Of a stretch of 64,000 nucleotides of DNA, positions 46,254 to 54,965 are shown piece after piece; the stretch's first letter is position 1, and each line of letters opens with the position of its first letter. The stretch lies in contig PXBH01000126.1 in assembly GCA_003565555.1 (NCBI GenBank), forward strand, positions 1-64,000, given 5' to 3'. This DNA is from Cryomorphaceae bacterium (GTDB lineage Bacteria > Bacteroidota > Bacteroidia > Flavobacteriales_D > Cryomorphaceae). Below the pieces are notes generated by a model, which worked only from the letters and a program-made list of their open reading frames with translations, was not told the DNA's origin and did no database searches. The position numbers and the translations under genes are program-made.

Positions 46254-49070
46254 TCAGAACTTTTCTCTCAGGTATTTTCCCGTCAGGGAGGCTTCACATT
46301 TTATCAGGTCTTCCGGCGTGCCCGCAAAAACGAGATTGCCGCCGTGCTCGCCGCCCTCCGGCCCGAGGTCGATGACCCAATCGGCGCACTTGATCACATC
46401 TAAATTGTGCTCGATGACCATGACGCTGTGTCCCTGATAAATCAGTTCTCGGAAGCTGTCCAGCAACTTGGCTACATCGTGAAAGTGGAGCCCTGTGGTG
46501 GGCTCGTCAAAGATGAAGAGGGTGTTCGGTTCTTTGTCGCCTTTCGCCAAAAAAGCAGCGAGTTTGGTGCGCTGGGCCTCCCCGCCGCTCAGGGTACTCG
46601 AGGCCTGCCCGAGCTGTACGTAGCCCAGTCCGGTCTTTTCGAGCGGGGTGAGTTTCTCGGCGATTTTTGCGGCGGTTTTGTTCTTTTCGTCTTCGCGAAA
46701 AAAGGCCAGTGCTTCGCTCACGGTCATGGACAGAATGTCGGCGATGTGCTTGCCGCGGTACTTCACTTCAAGGGTATCTGCTTTGTACCGCTTGCCCTTG
46801 CAGTCGTCGCAGGTGAGGACGATATCGGCCATAAACTGCATTTCGATGGCCACGGTGCCTTCACCCTCACAGGTCTCGCAGCGGCCGCCCTTCACATTGA
46901 AGCTGAAGTGCCCGGGCTTGTAGTTTCTGACCTTTGACATTTTCTGCGCGGCGAAAAGCGCCCGGATTTCATCAAATGCCTTTACGTAAGTCACGGGATT
47001 CGAACGCGAACTTTTCCCGATGGGGTTTTGGTCTACAAACTCGACGGCTTTGATGGCTTTCAGGTTACCCGTCAACTCATCGTGGTCGCCGGGCTTATCA
47101 CCGAAACCTCCGAGCTTTCGGTTCAGCGCGGGATAGAGAATGTTGCGCACGAGGGTGCTTTTACCACTTCCGCTTACGCCGGTTACGGCCGTGAGGCATT
47201 CGAGGGGGAAATCTACGTCGACGTTCTTGAGGTTGTTTTCACAGGCGCCTTTAATGCTGAGGAAGTGTTTGCTCTTTCTCCGCTTGGCGGGAACGGGGAT
47301 TTCGGCCCTTCCGGTGAGATAATCGGCCGTGAGGGAGTTGCCCGCCGTGAGCAGGTCTTCGTGGTTTCCCTGAAACACAATTTCACCGCCGTGGGTGCCC
47401 GCACCCGGACCGATGTCGATGATCTCGTCGGCGGCCTGCATGATTTCTTCGTCGTGCTCGACCACGATCACCGTATTGCCGAGTTTTTGGAGGCTGCGCA
47501 ATACCCCGATCAGGCGCCGCGTGTCGTGGCTGTGCAGCCCGATACTGGGTTCGTCGAGGATGTACATGGATCCCACGAGGCTGCTTCCGAGGCAGGTGGC
47601 CAGTTTGATGCGCTGAGATTCCCCGCCCGAAAGGCTGTTGCTCAAGCGGTCGAGGCTGAGGTAGCCCAGTCCTGTTTCATTGAGAAAGTGCAGGCGCGAA
47701 TCGATCTCGGTGAGCAGGCGTCGGGCGATTTGACGGTCGGTATCATCCAATTTCAGCTCACGCAAAAGATTCAAACTCCGGCCTACGGGCATTCCGAGGA
47801 TTTCCGTCAGGGTGTGGCCGTCGATTTTCACGTATTCGGTCTCTTTTCGCAGCCGGCTTCCCTTGCAGTCGGGACATTTGGTCTTGCCGCGGTACCGGCT
47901 CAGCATCACCCGGTATTGAATTTTGTACGACTTTGCTTCGAGGTGTTTGAAGAAAGCGTCGAGTCCGCGGAAGTGCTTGTTGCCCGTCCACAGCAGGTTC
48001 TTCTGCTCGGCCGTGAGGTCGCGGTAGGGGCGGTGAATCGGAAAGTCGAATTTCTCTGCAACGGAAATCAAAGCCCGTTTCCACTCGCCCATGGTCTCCC
48101 CGCGCCAGGCGGCTACGGCATCTTCGTAGATGCTCAATTTTTTGTCCGGAATCACGGCATCGGGATCAATACCGATTACGCTCCCGAATCCTTCACAGGT
48201 GGGGCAGGCGCCGAGGGGATTGTTGAAACTGAAAAAGTGGTCAGAGGGAATTTCGAATTCGATGCCGTCGCGTTCAAATCGATTGGTGAAGGTGCGTGTT
48301 TCCTCACCGCCGTCGGCAATTACGGTGACGCGGCAGGTGCCGCGACCTTCGAAAAAAGCGGTCTCGGCAGAATCCGCGATCCGAGCGGCATTCTCCTCGT
48401 CGCCGGCTTTACGGACTACGCGGTCAATGACCACTTCGAGTTCAGCCTCATCAGGCAGGGTATCGAAATCCACGACGTCGATACGTTCCGTTTTGCCGCT
48501 GAGGCGCACCCGGGCATAGCCTTGCTGCTTGAGGACTTCGAGCTGCGCTGCAAGGGTGCGGTCTCGACCCGCTTTCACGGGCGCAGTGATCAGGCAGCGG
48601 GTATTTTCCGGAAGGGAAGCAATAAATTCGCTCACATCACCCACGGTATCCCGCTTCACCTCCTCGCCCGAAACGGGGCTGTAGGTTTTTCCGATTCGGG
48701 CAAAAAGCAGGCGGAGGTAGTCGTAAATTTCCGTTGAAGTTCCTACGGTGGATCGGCCGGTACGCGTACTTACTTTCTGCTCGATGGCCACGGCAGGTGA
48801 GATGCCTGTGATAGATTCTACGGGAGGCTTGTCCATTTTTCCCATGAACTGCCGCGCGTAGGCGCTCAAACTTTCCACATACCTGCGCTGCCCCTCGGCA
48901 TAGAGGGTGTCGAAGGCCAAGGAAGATTTTCCCGATCCGGAAAGCCCCGTGATCACGATAAACTTACCCCGCGGGAGGGCGACTGTGACCCCTTTCAGGT
49001 TGTGGGTAAATGCTTTGGTGATGATGATGTGGGTCTTGGCAGAGACCGGGGGAGAAGCCGTTTTTGGCAT
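46254..49070 (-). CDS. uvrA: Excinuclease ABC subunit A
   Basis: The 938-residue protein has two ABC modules: Walker A GLSGSGKSSLAFDTLYAEGQ and GVSGSGKSTLVRNILY, signatures LSGGESQRIKLATCLG and LSGGEAQRTKLAAFLA, Walker B MYILDEPSIGLH and LFIFDEPTTGLH. Zinc/Cys motifs: CPTCEGFG, CPDCKGSR, and CETCEGEG with CDDCKGK. Length is normal. UvrA recognises helix-distorting DNA damage and loads UvrB in nucleotide excision repair in the cytoplasm. The gene stands alone, divergent from an ECF sigma factor gene. Confidence 0.98.
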   Translation of the reverse strand: MPKTASPPVSAKTHIIITKAFTHNLKGVTVALPRGKFIVITGLSGSGKSSLAFDTLYAEGQRRYVESLSAYARQFMGKMDKPPVESITGISPAVAIEQKVSTRTGRSTVGTSTEIYDYLRLLFARIGKTYSPVSGEEVKRDTVGDVSEFIASLPENTRCLITAPVKAGRDRTLAAQLEVLKQQGYARVRLSGKTERIDVVDFDTLPDEAELEVVIDRVVRKAGDEENAARIADSAETAFFEGRGTCRVTVIADGGEETRTFTNRFERDGIEFEIPSDHFFSFNNPLGACPTCEGFGSVIGIDPDAVIPDKKLSIYEDAVAAWRGETMGEWKRALISVAEKFDFPIHRPYRDLTAEQKNLLWTGNKHFRGLDAFFKHLEAKSYKIQYRVMLSRYRGKTKCPDCKGSRLRKETEYVKIDGHTLTEILGMPVGRSLNLLRELKLDDTDRQIARRLLTEIDSRLHFLNETGLGYLSLDRLSNSLSGGESQRIKLATCLGSSLVGSMYILDEPSIGLHSHDTRRLIGVLRSLQKLGNTVIVVEHDEEIMQAADEIIDIGPGAGTHGGEIVFQGNHEDLLTAGNSLTADYLTGRAEIPVPAKRRKSKHFLSIKGACENNLKNVDVDFPLECLTAVTGVSGSGKSTLVRNILYPALNRKLGGFGDKPGDHDELTGNLKAIKAVEFVDQNPIGKSSRSNPVTYVKAFDEIRALFAAQKMSKVRNYKPGHFSFNVKGGRCETCEGEGTVAIEMQFMADIVLTCDDCKGKRYKADTLEVKYRGKHIADILSMTVSEALAFFREDEKNKTAAKIAEKLTPLEKTGLGYVQLGQASSTLSGGEAQRTKLAAFLAKGDKEPNTLFIFDEPTTGLHFHDVAKLLDSFRELIYQGHSVMVIEHNLDVIKCADWVIDLGPEGGEHGGNLVFAGTPEDLIKCEASLTGKYLREKF

Positions 49071-49120
49071 GAAAATTTCAGGAAAAATGGTTCGGAACGG
49101 AGCGGCAAAGAAACCAATAA

Positions 49121-49152
49121 TTTGGTAGTTCTGTTAAAATAACATATCTTTC
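49121..49152 (+). promoter_or_regulatory. Candidate Bacteroidota-type promoter for the sigma factor gene
   Basis: TTTG at 49121-49124 and TATCTTTC at 49145-49152 are separated by 20 bp, close to the Bacteroidota -33/-7 pattern (TTTG, about 19 bp, TAnnTTTG). It lies about 110 bp upstream of the sigma factor start. The last base of the -7 box deviates. Confidence 0.35.
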
Positions 49153-49263
49153 GGCTCTGTTGTTCGTAGTAGAGTGCGAACCACTGCTTGAAACAAACCA
49201 AAAAACGACTGCCTATAGCGTACACATCTACTCCTTAAGAATACACCTTAACACAGGAGAAGT

Positions 49264-49848
49264 ATGCGTAATAATTCAACCTCCGATCAGGAGCTGGTAC
49301 AGTCGTACCTCAGCGGGAATGATGCGGCTTTTGAAGTGCTTTTAAAACGACACCAAGAGCGTATTTTTACCCAAATCGTCCTTTTGGTCCGCGACAATGA
49401 AGTGGCCGATGACATTTTTCAGGAAACATTTGTAAAGGCGATCCGCACCCTCAAGCAGGGCAAGTACAATGAAGAGGGGAAGTTTCTCCCTTGGATTTTG
49501 CGGATAGCGCACAACCTGAGCATCGACCATTTCCGAAAGGCCAAAAAAATGCCCGCTGTGCGGAGCGACGAAAATTATGATGTTTTTGCCACCATCGCCC
49601 AAGACGATATGAATGTGGAGGAGCGCTGGGTTACGGACATCATTCACAGTGATGTGCGTAAGCTTGTAGAGCACCTCCCGCCAGAGCAGCGAGAGGTGGT
49701 GATGATGCGCCACTACGACGGACTGAGCTTTAAAGATATTTCCGAAAAGTGCAATGTGAGCATCAATACATCGCTCGGCAGAATGCGCTATGCTTTGATC
49801 AATATGCGCAAGATGATCGACCGAAAAAACATCACATTGACAAAATAA
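49264..49848 (+). CDS. ECF RNA polymerase sigma factor
   Basis: The 194-residue sigma factor has region 2 (FEVLLKRHQERIFTQIVLLV, VADDIFQETFVKAIRTLKQG, FLPWILRIAHNLSIDHFRKA) and region 4 (LPPEQREVVMMRHYDGLSFK, ISEKCNVSINTSLGRMRYAL). A good AGGAGA Shine-Dalgarno site precedes the ATG by 5 bp, unusual here. No anti-sigma gene with a membrane helix follows; the next gene encodes a 65-residue soluble protein. Its regulon is unknown. It is divergent from uvrA. Confidence 0.93.
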   Translation: MRNNSTSDQELVQSYLSGNDAAFEVLLKRHQERIFTQIVLLVRDNEVADDIFQETFVKAIRTLKQGKYNEEGKFLPWILRIAHNLSIDHFRKAKKMPAVRSDENYDVFATIAQDDMNVEERWVTDIIHSDVRKLVEHLPPEQREVVMMRHYDGLSFKDISEKCNVSINTSLGRMRYALINMRKMIDRKNITLTK

Positions 49849-49914
49849 TTCGGATCTGAAAAAATAAGAAGGTCCGCGCTGCGTTATAAGGGTCAAATCA
49901 ACACAACGCAGCGT

Positions 49915-50112
49915 ATGCAAAATTCTACTTTTTTTTCTTTTCGTTCAGACAACCGCAGCGATGCTGCAGCCGACACGGTAAATGAGGCGAAAGCTTCCGG
50001 CTTTCGTTCTCAGCCCTCCCGCGCGACTGTTCGCAATATTTTGGCCTTCTCTAAGGCGATGGAAGTGAACAATGCCGAGTCAGGGCTGCAGTGCGAAGTG
50101 GTTCTGAACTGA
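49915..50112 (+). CDS. Small conserved protein downstream of the sigma factor
   Basis: The 65-residue protein has a C-terminal half (ATVRNILAFSKAMEVNNAES followed by CEVVLN) that I recall as a conserved small ORF accompanying such sigma factor genes in Bacteroidota. The N-terminus is polar and phenylalanine-rich (STFFSFRSDNRSDAAAD). There is no membrane segment, so it is not a classical anti-sigma protein. It ends before a strong terminator, in an apparent two-gene operon. Confidence 0.7.
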   Translation: MQNSTFFSFRSDNRSDAAADTVNEAKASGFRSQPSRATVRNILAFSKAMEVNNAESGLQCEVVLN

Positions 50113-50135
50113 ACATTACACCATATTTCTCACCG

Positions 50136-50164
50136 GGCGGTCTCAGCAGACCGCCTTTTTTTTG
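50136..50164 (+). terminator. Rho-independent terminator
   Basis: GGCGGTCT and AGACCGCC form a perfect 8-bp stem around CAGC, followed by eight or more T residues. It closes the sigma factor operon about 25 bp after the small downstream gene. Confidence 0.92.
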
Positions 50165-50312
50165 CCTTAAATTTCGTGCCTCAAGTCCGTAAGGGGCGGG
50201 CAGTGCAGAGATGTTCATACCGGTAAGGCAAACAAAGGTTGCCGCCCTGAAAATTCCTCTTCCCCGATTCGCCTGACTTTACTAAATTTACGGCAAACCT
50301 ATACCATCGACT

Positions 50313-50672
50313 ATGAACTTAGTGGTTCGCTTGCTTGTGAACGCCCTGATTGTTTTCGGACTCGCTTGGGCACTGCCGGGGATTGAGATCGGCACCTTTT
50401 GGACAGCCATCGTGGTGGCCGTAATTCTGGGTCTGCTCAATGCTTTTGTACGCCCGCTTTTTATCCTCCTGACCATACCGGTGACCATCCTCACCCTCGG
50501 GTTGTTCATCTTTGTCATTAATGCCCTGATTGTTCTGCTCACCGATTATATTGTGGCGGGTTTTCACGTGAAAGGGTTCTGGTGGGCCTTGCTGTTCAGC
50601 ATCCTGATGGCGGGACTGAACAGCGCGTTTATGCGTCCGCCGAGAGCGGGTGATCCGGAATATCGCGGGTAA
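50313..50672 (+). CDS. Phage_holin_4_2/YvlD-family membrane protein
   Basis: The 119-residue protein has four hydrophobic helices (at about 3-22, 25-52, 56-80 and 88-106), with the family-typical LNAFVRPLFILLTIPVTILT segment and an Asn/Pro-containing centre. These small membrane proteins are widespread and not phage lysis proteins; YvlD is linked to cell-envelope stress in Bacillus. Function here is not known. The gene stands alone. Confidence 0.85.
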   Translation: MNLVVRLLVNALIVFGLAWALPGIEIGTFWTAIVVAVILGLLNAFVRPLFILLTIPVTILTLGLFIFVINALIVLLTDYIVAGFHVKGFWWALLFSILMAGLNSAFMRPPRAGDPEYRG

Positions 50673-50759
50673 ATCGACCGCTTCGATGAGCCTTGCACCC
50701 CGCGATTTCTCCTGATCCGGGCACGCAGACTTGCTGAACGGACATTTTTCAGTGGGACT

Positions 50760-51218
50760 TTAATTCACCAAAACATTGGCGGCCCAGGTGGCCATCAGCA
50801 GGTCAGGTTTGGTTTTGGCCTTGTAGCCCAAACTCTGCGCATAGCCCACGGCTGCTTGAAACACCTTATTCGATGGGTACTCGGGATCGCTGTTTACGTC
50901 GAGGTCGATCTGCTCAATCGGCACGTCACACTCGAATTTGAGAAATCCCGCAACGTCGATGCTGCGCTGGAGTTCGCCCCAAAGGCGGGTCCACATGTCC
51001 GTGACAAGCGGCGTGGCTTCTTTGTGATAGATCACATGCGCTCCCGCATTTTCAAATCGAAATACCACCGTAGTCGCGTAGAGGGTCTTCGTCGAATAAT
51101 TTTGGCTGTCGCTGCCCACGTAAATTTTCACTTCGGGAAATTTCCTTTTCATTTCTGCTGCGTAGTCCGCAAGATGCACCTTGGCTCCGTCCCCCATTTT
51201 TCTGAATACCCTCGTCAT
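50760..51218 (-). CDS. YkuK-like ribonuclease H-fold protein (DUF458)
   Basis: The 152-residue protein carries motifs of the YkuK family: KIYVGSDSQNYSTKTLYATT (an RNase H-like strand with the first Asp in GSDSQ) and IDLDVNSDPEYPSNKVFQAA (second Asp in LDVN). The family has an RNase H-like fold and unproven enzymatic activity. The gene is flanked by plus-strand genes on both sides and stands alone. Confidence 0.85.
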   Translation of the reverse strand: MTRVFRKMGDGAKVHLADYAAEMKRKFPEVKIYVGSDSQNYSTKTLYATTVVFRFENAGAHVIYHKEATPLVTDMWTRLWGELQRSIDVAGFLKFECDVPIEQIDLDVNSDPEYPSNKVFQAAVGYAQSLGYKAKTKPDLLMATWAANVLVN

Positions 51219-51321
51219 GACCCTTGTTTTTTTGTCAATTTACGCCCTTTCAGCAGCAATTTCATTCCTTCCTTAAACAAATATTCACAACCGCGGTTTT
51301 AAAAATCGAAAAACGAAACCC

Positions 51322-51852
51322 ATGATCGCAGTTCTTATCTCCGCCGTTTTGGCCTTGGCACCGCTATCCGAAAGAAATCCCGACCCCATGAGCGTACACG
51401 ATTACACCATTTCCTCCATCGACGGAGGCACCATAGACCTGAGTTCATTTAAAGGCAAAAAAATTCTCATCGTCAATACCGCGAGTAAGTGCGGCTACAC
51501 CCGGCAATATGCGCAGCTGGAAGACCTATACAAAAAGGAAAAAGACCGGTTGGTCGTGGTGGGATTTCCCGCAAATAATTTCGGCGGTCAGGAGCCCGGC
51601 ACGGACAGCGAAATCGCAGAATTCTGCCAAAAGAACTACGGCGTGACCTTTCCCATGGCCGCCAAAGTGTCTGTGAAAGGAGGGGATCAGCACGCCCTTT
51701 TCGCCATGTTGACATCTTCCGATAACCCAGACTTCAAGGGTGATATCAATTGGAATTTTGAGAAATTCCTCATCGATGAAGATGGGAAATTAATTCGACG
51801 CTTCCGCTCGGGTGCCGACCCGATGGGAGAGGATATCCTCGGTGCACTGTAG
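51322..51852 (+). CDS. Glutathione peroxidase family (thiol peroxidase)
   Basis: The 176-residue protein has the GPx catalytic set: Cys in VNTASKCGYTRQY, Gln in FPANNFGGQEPG, and Trp/Asn in INWNFEKFLIDEDG. It also has a Cys in AEFCQKNYGVTFP, the resolving Cys of thioredoxin-dependent members. It should reduce peroxides, probably via thioredoxin. The N-terminal MIAVLISAVLALAPLSERNP may be a signal peptide, so export is possible. A palindromic terminator follows. Confidence 0.93.
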   Translation: MIAVLISAVLALAPLSERNPDPMSVHDYTISSIDGGTIDLSSFKGKKILIVNTASKCGYTRQYAQLEDLYKKEKDRLVVVGFPANNFGGQEPGTDSEIAEFCQKNYGVTFPMAAKVSVKGGDQHALFAMLTSSDNPDFKGDINWNFEKFLIDEDGKLIRRFRSGADPMGEDILGAL

Positions 51853-51873
51853 TCTTGTTTCGTGTGTAAACCC

Positions 51874-51913
51874 TCAAACGGCCGATGTCATGTGACATCG
51901 GCCGTTTGATTTG
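51874..51913 (+). terminator. Long palindromic terminator-like hairpin
   Basis: The two 17-base arms TCAAACGGCCGATGTCA and its exact complement, around TG, make a 36-bp perfect palindrome followed by TTTG. It lies about 20 bp after the peroxidase gene and could stop transcription from either side, though the T-run is short. Confidence 0.7.
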
Positions 51914-51961
51914 TAGCATACCGCTGCAGGTGGTACATTCGCCACGCCTAAACCACTGTCC

Positions 51962-53644
51962 ATGCAGCGCACGCTATCTTCTCCCAAGTTTTGGTACTTG
52001 CTTTTTGCGGTGCTTTTGCTGCCGGCCCTGCTCATCAATCTGGGAACGCACCATATATTCGTTCATACCGACGAGAGCCGCCGCGCGCTGGTGGCCCTTG
52101 AGATGATCCTCAAAAACGAGTACCTCGCGCCCACGCTGAACGGAGAATTTTACTACGAAAAACCGCCCCTCTTTAATTGGCTCATCGTGCTGTCGTTTAA
52201 AGCTTTCGGTGCCTATTCGAATTTTGCCGTACGCTTTCCCGTTTTTCTTTTTGTGCTGACCTATGCCTTCCTGATTCACCGCCTCTTGCGCCCCGTTATC
52301 GGCAATGCAAAGGCCTGGCTCGTGCTCATGCTTACCGTCACATCGGGACGGATGCTTTTCTACGATTCCTTCCTGGGGCTTATGGATATCGGGCTCGGCC
52401 TCTTGGTCTTTACCAATTTTATGCTCTTTTACCGGCTCGGCAGGCAGCGGCGGTATTTTTTGCTCTTTGTCTCCACATACGCCTTGGTTGCCGTGGGCTA
52501 TCTGATGAAGGGCTTGCCCTCCGTGGTATTTCAGTTTTTCACCATTTTGGCTTGGGCTGCTCATACCCGCGATTGGAAATTCATCTTCCACAAGTTCAAC
52601 TTTCTCGGCACCCTTGTCTTCATTATTCCCGTGGGGCTCTACTATTATTTTTACGAGAAGGTCAATCCCGATTCCCTCCTCACCGTGTTCGAATACACCT
52701 GGCATCAGAGCAGTCAGCGCACCGTTACTGAGTACGGGATTTGGGATACCGTCTTGAATATTTTCATCTTTCCTTTTGAAAACCTGTACCACTTCGCCCC
52801 GTGGACTTTGCTCACTGCTTGCCTTTTCGGTAAAGGGGTTGTGCGCAAGATTTGGGCGAGCGATTTTCATCGGTATGCCATCATCGCCTTTGCCCTGAAC
52901 ATCTGGGTGTACTGGACGGCGCCGGGTGTTCACCCGCGGTACCTTTTCATGTTTTTGCCCCTGTTTTTCGCCGTGCTCTCGGAGGCTTACTTTTTGCAAG
53001 CCGACCGACTGCGCAGGGCTACAGACTACATCCTCGGCGGGGTCATGGCGGCCGTTTGTCTTGCTCCCGTTGCAGTGGTATTCCTCCCGGAAAAATTCGC
53101 ATCAGTGCCGAATTCCGCTTTGATCGCGGGGGGAGTTGCCGCCGCGGGCGTCCTGCTGACCCTTGCCTATTTTAAATTGCAGCCCCTGCGCCTCGTCATT
53201 CTCGCTGTATTTCTTTTGGTGCTGCGCATCGGGTTTAATTTTTTCATCCTTCCGGAAAAGAGTTCCCGCGGCAAGGCCAATGCGGCATCCGCAGAAGCTG
53301 TGATCGAGATCACAGCGGGCAGCCCCTTATACGTGCTCAGCCCTTCCTATTGCCATGATGCCACGACATTTACCGTGAGTAAGGCGAGGGGAGAGGTACT
53401 CCGCATCCGCGACCGTGCAGAACCGGATGTTTTTTACATCATTCATGACGGGGCCTATGATCCTGAGGTGTTTCACTCTTATCTCGAGTTTGGCACTTCC
53501 GGTACCGACCGCAGGCTCCACCTTGTACAATTGCTTGATGGCGCCGAAGCACTCACCCCCGTTCGGAAGGTCGAAGTAAACGATTACCTGACTCAGCTGT
53601 TACCATTGAACCAAAACAAGCCCCATGAGCGAAGAGAAAAATAA
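51962..53644 (+). CDS. ArnT-like membrane glycosyltransferase (GT39/GT83 type)
   Basis: The 560-residue protein has about 12 membrane helices in its first 420 residues. The first periplasmic loop carries HHIFVHTDESRRALVALEMI and YLAPTLNGEFYYEKPPLFNW, with the Asp-Glu-x-Arg and EKPP motifs of ArnT/PMT_2 lipid-dependent glycosyltransferases. They transfer sugars from polyprenyl phosphate donors to lipid A or proteins on the periplasmic face. The C-terminal soluble domain of about 130 residues (PLYVLSPSYCHDATT) is of unknown role. The final 20 bp overlap the next gene. Confidence 0.9.
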   Translation: MQRTLSSPKFWYLLFAVLLLPALLINLGTHHIFVHTDESRRALVALEMILKNEYLAPTLNGEFYYEKPPLFNWLIVLSFKAFGAYSNFAVRFPVFLFVLTYAFLIHRLLRPVIGNAKAWLVLMLTVTSGRMLFYDSFLGLMDIGLGLLVFTNFMLFYRLGRQRRYFLLFVSTYALVAVGYLMKGLPSVVFQFFTILAWAAHTRDWKFIFHKFNFLGTLVFIIPVGLYYYFYEKVNPDSLLTVFEYTWHQSSQRTVTEYGIWDTVLNIFIFPFENLYHFAPWTLLTACLFGKGVVRKIWASDFHRYAIIAFALNIWVYWTAPGVHPRYLFMFLPLFFAVLSEAYFLQADRLRRATDYILGGVMAAVCLAPVAVVFLPEKFASVPNSALIAGGVAAAGVLLTLAYFKLQPLRLVILAVFLLVLRIGFNFFILPEKSSRGKANAASAEAVIEITAGSPLYVLSPSYCHDATTFTVSKARGEVLRIRDRAEPDVFYIIHDGAYDPEVFHSYLEFGTSGTDRRLHLVQLLDGAEALTPVRKVEVNDYLTQLLPLNQNKPHERREK

Positions 53645-53888
53645 AAAGGAAAAGAACGAAAATCCCAATTTAGACCGCACCGAGCAACGGCTTGAAGCGA
53701 AAAAGGTCTATAAGGACAAAGAGAAATACAGCGACGGCTCACATGTCGAGAACCGCAACAGCTATAGCCCGGCCGACGTGGACAACCCCGATTCCGAAGT
53801 GCCTTTACTCGATCGACGAAAGAAGAAGGAGCAAAATCTCGATGTGAACGAAAACGAGGATCCTTCATTCGATAGGGGCGAAAAGTAA
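53625..53888 (+). CDS. Small charged disordered protein, copy 1
   Basis: The 87-residue protein is almost entirely polar: ENPNLDRTEQRLEAKKVYKD ... SPADVDNPDSEVPLLDRRKK ... NENEDPSFDRGEK. The start overlaps the glycosyltransferase end by 20 bp. A related small protein lies about 700 bp downstream on the other side of a repeat array, sharing ENPN(L/I)DR-EQR. It has no known family and no membrane segment. Confidence 0.6.
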   Translation: MSEEKNKKEKNENPNLDRTEQRLEAKKVYKDKEKYSDGSHVENRNSYSPADVDNPDSEVPLLDRRKKKEQNLDVNENEDPSFDRGEK

Positions 53889-53929
53889 GCGATGCGCTCA
53901 GAGCGCATTGTGTTGTTTTTTCGCCATTC

Positions 53930-54425
53930 GGTTGAGGTGCCTTCGGCGCCTTTATCACTAACATTGAGGCATTAAGGGAATGATGAGAAGGGCGTGGCAG
54001 GGCCTCGGGTGAGTCACAGGCCTAATGTTCCTGAATGTTTCTTTTTCATCCCTGCACGTAAGGCGCCTGCGGCGCCTTTTTTTCTAATATTAAGGCATTA
54101 AGAGGATGAAGAGAAGGGCGTGACAGGGCGTATTGGGTGAGTCACAGGCTTAATGTTCCTTAATGCCTTAATGTTTCTTTTTTACGCCCTGCACGTAAAG
54201 CGCCTTCGGCGCCTTTTTGTCTAACATTAAGGCATTAAGAGGATGAAGAGAAGGGCGTGGCAGGGCGTATTGGGTGAGTCACAGGCTTAATGTTCCTTAA
54301 TGCCTTAATGTTTCTTTTTTACGCCCTGCACGTAGGGCGCCTGTGGCGCCTCTTTTTCTAACATTAAGGCATTAAGGGAATGATGAGAAGGGCGTGGCAG
54401 GGCGAGGTGGGTGAGTCACACTCAG
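53930..54425. repeat. Tandem array of four 137-bp repeat units
   Basis: Units begin at 53961, 54087, 54224 and 54361 (spacings 126, 137 and 137 bp). Each has the ACATTAAGGCATTAAG arm, a conserved GAAGGGCGTGGCAGGGCG stretch, GTGAGTCAC, the CTTAATGCCTTAATGT arm and a GCGCC-TTC-GGCGC hairpin followed by T-rich DNA. The two 16-bp arms are exact complements in the middle units. The last unit breaks off after GTGAGTCACA. Confidence 0.9.
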
Positions 54426-54576
54426 CATGCTGCACCCGGGCGAAACATGAAATGAGGTAAATCCTTGCCCCCTTGTGGTGATGATGCCACAGGTGAAATT
54501 TCGCTAAGGGCTGAGCGCTTGCGGCCTGAGACGGGGAACGGTCTTTGTGCTTTTTTCGGAAACAAATTTGAAACTT

Positions 54577-54804
54577 ATGTCAACCGAAAATCCGAACATC
54601 GACAGAGAAGAACAAAGGCGCAAGGCGGAGGCCGAAGCCGAGAAGAGAAAATTCAAAGAAGGTTCCCATACGGAGAGCGCCAATAAAGCCTACAAAGACG
54701 AGGAAGCCCGTCTGCGAAAAATTCGGGACGAACAAACGCCCAATCTTCCCAAGGACAAAAAGAATGCCCAAGACGTGGACGAGCAAAAGCCCCGGAAGGG
54801 CTGA
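54577..54804 (+). CDS. Small charged disordered protein, copy 2
   Basis: The protein begins MSTENPNIDREEQRRKAEAE and has 75 residues, all strongly charged (KDEEARLRKIRDEQTPNLPK). It resembles the small gene on the other side of the tandem repeats (ENPNLDRTEQRLEAKK). The ATG at 54577 was chosen over one ten codons upstream because it aligns with the relative's start. It has no known family; probable function is unknown. Confidence 0.6.
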   Translation: MSTENPNIDREEQRRKAEAEAEKRKFKEGSHTESANKAYKDEEARLRKIRDEQTPNLPKDKKNAQDVDEQKPRKG

Positions 54805-54965
54805 GCCGGCGCGGTGGTGCACCCGCGCGGACCGCTCCCGCAATGAGGCGAAGCCCGGATATGCGGATCAGCGCGGCAAACTCCCGTATGTTCTTGCACA
54901 GGAGACCTGCGACAGCTTAATGCAGTCAATGCGTACATTTACCCCCGAATAAACGGTGCGCAGCT

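Noticed and set aside
47028-48737. A 569-codon open frame on the plus strand opposite uvrA
   Set aside because: It is the antisense shadow of uvrA with no family resemblance; uvrA itself has all motifs.
50313-50672. Prophage lysis gene
   Set aside because: The holin-like family name is historical; no other phage genes surround it and it matches the YvlD type.
53930-54425. CRISPR array
   Set aside because: Units are 137 bp tandem repeats without short repeats and unique spacers, and no cas genes are present.
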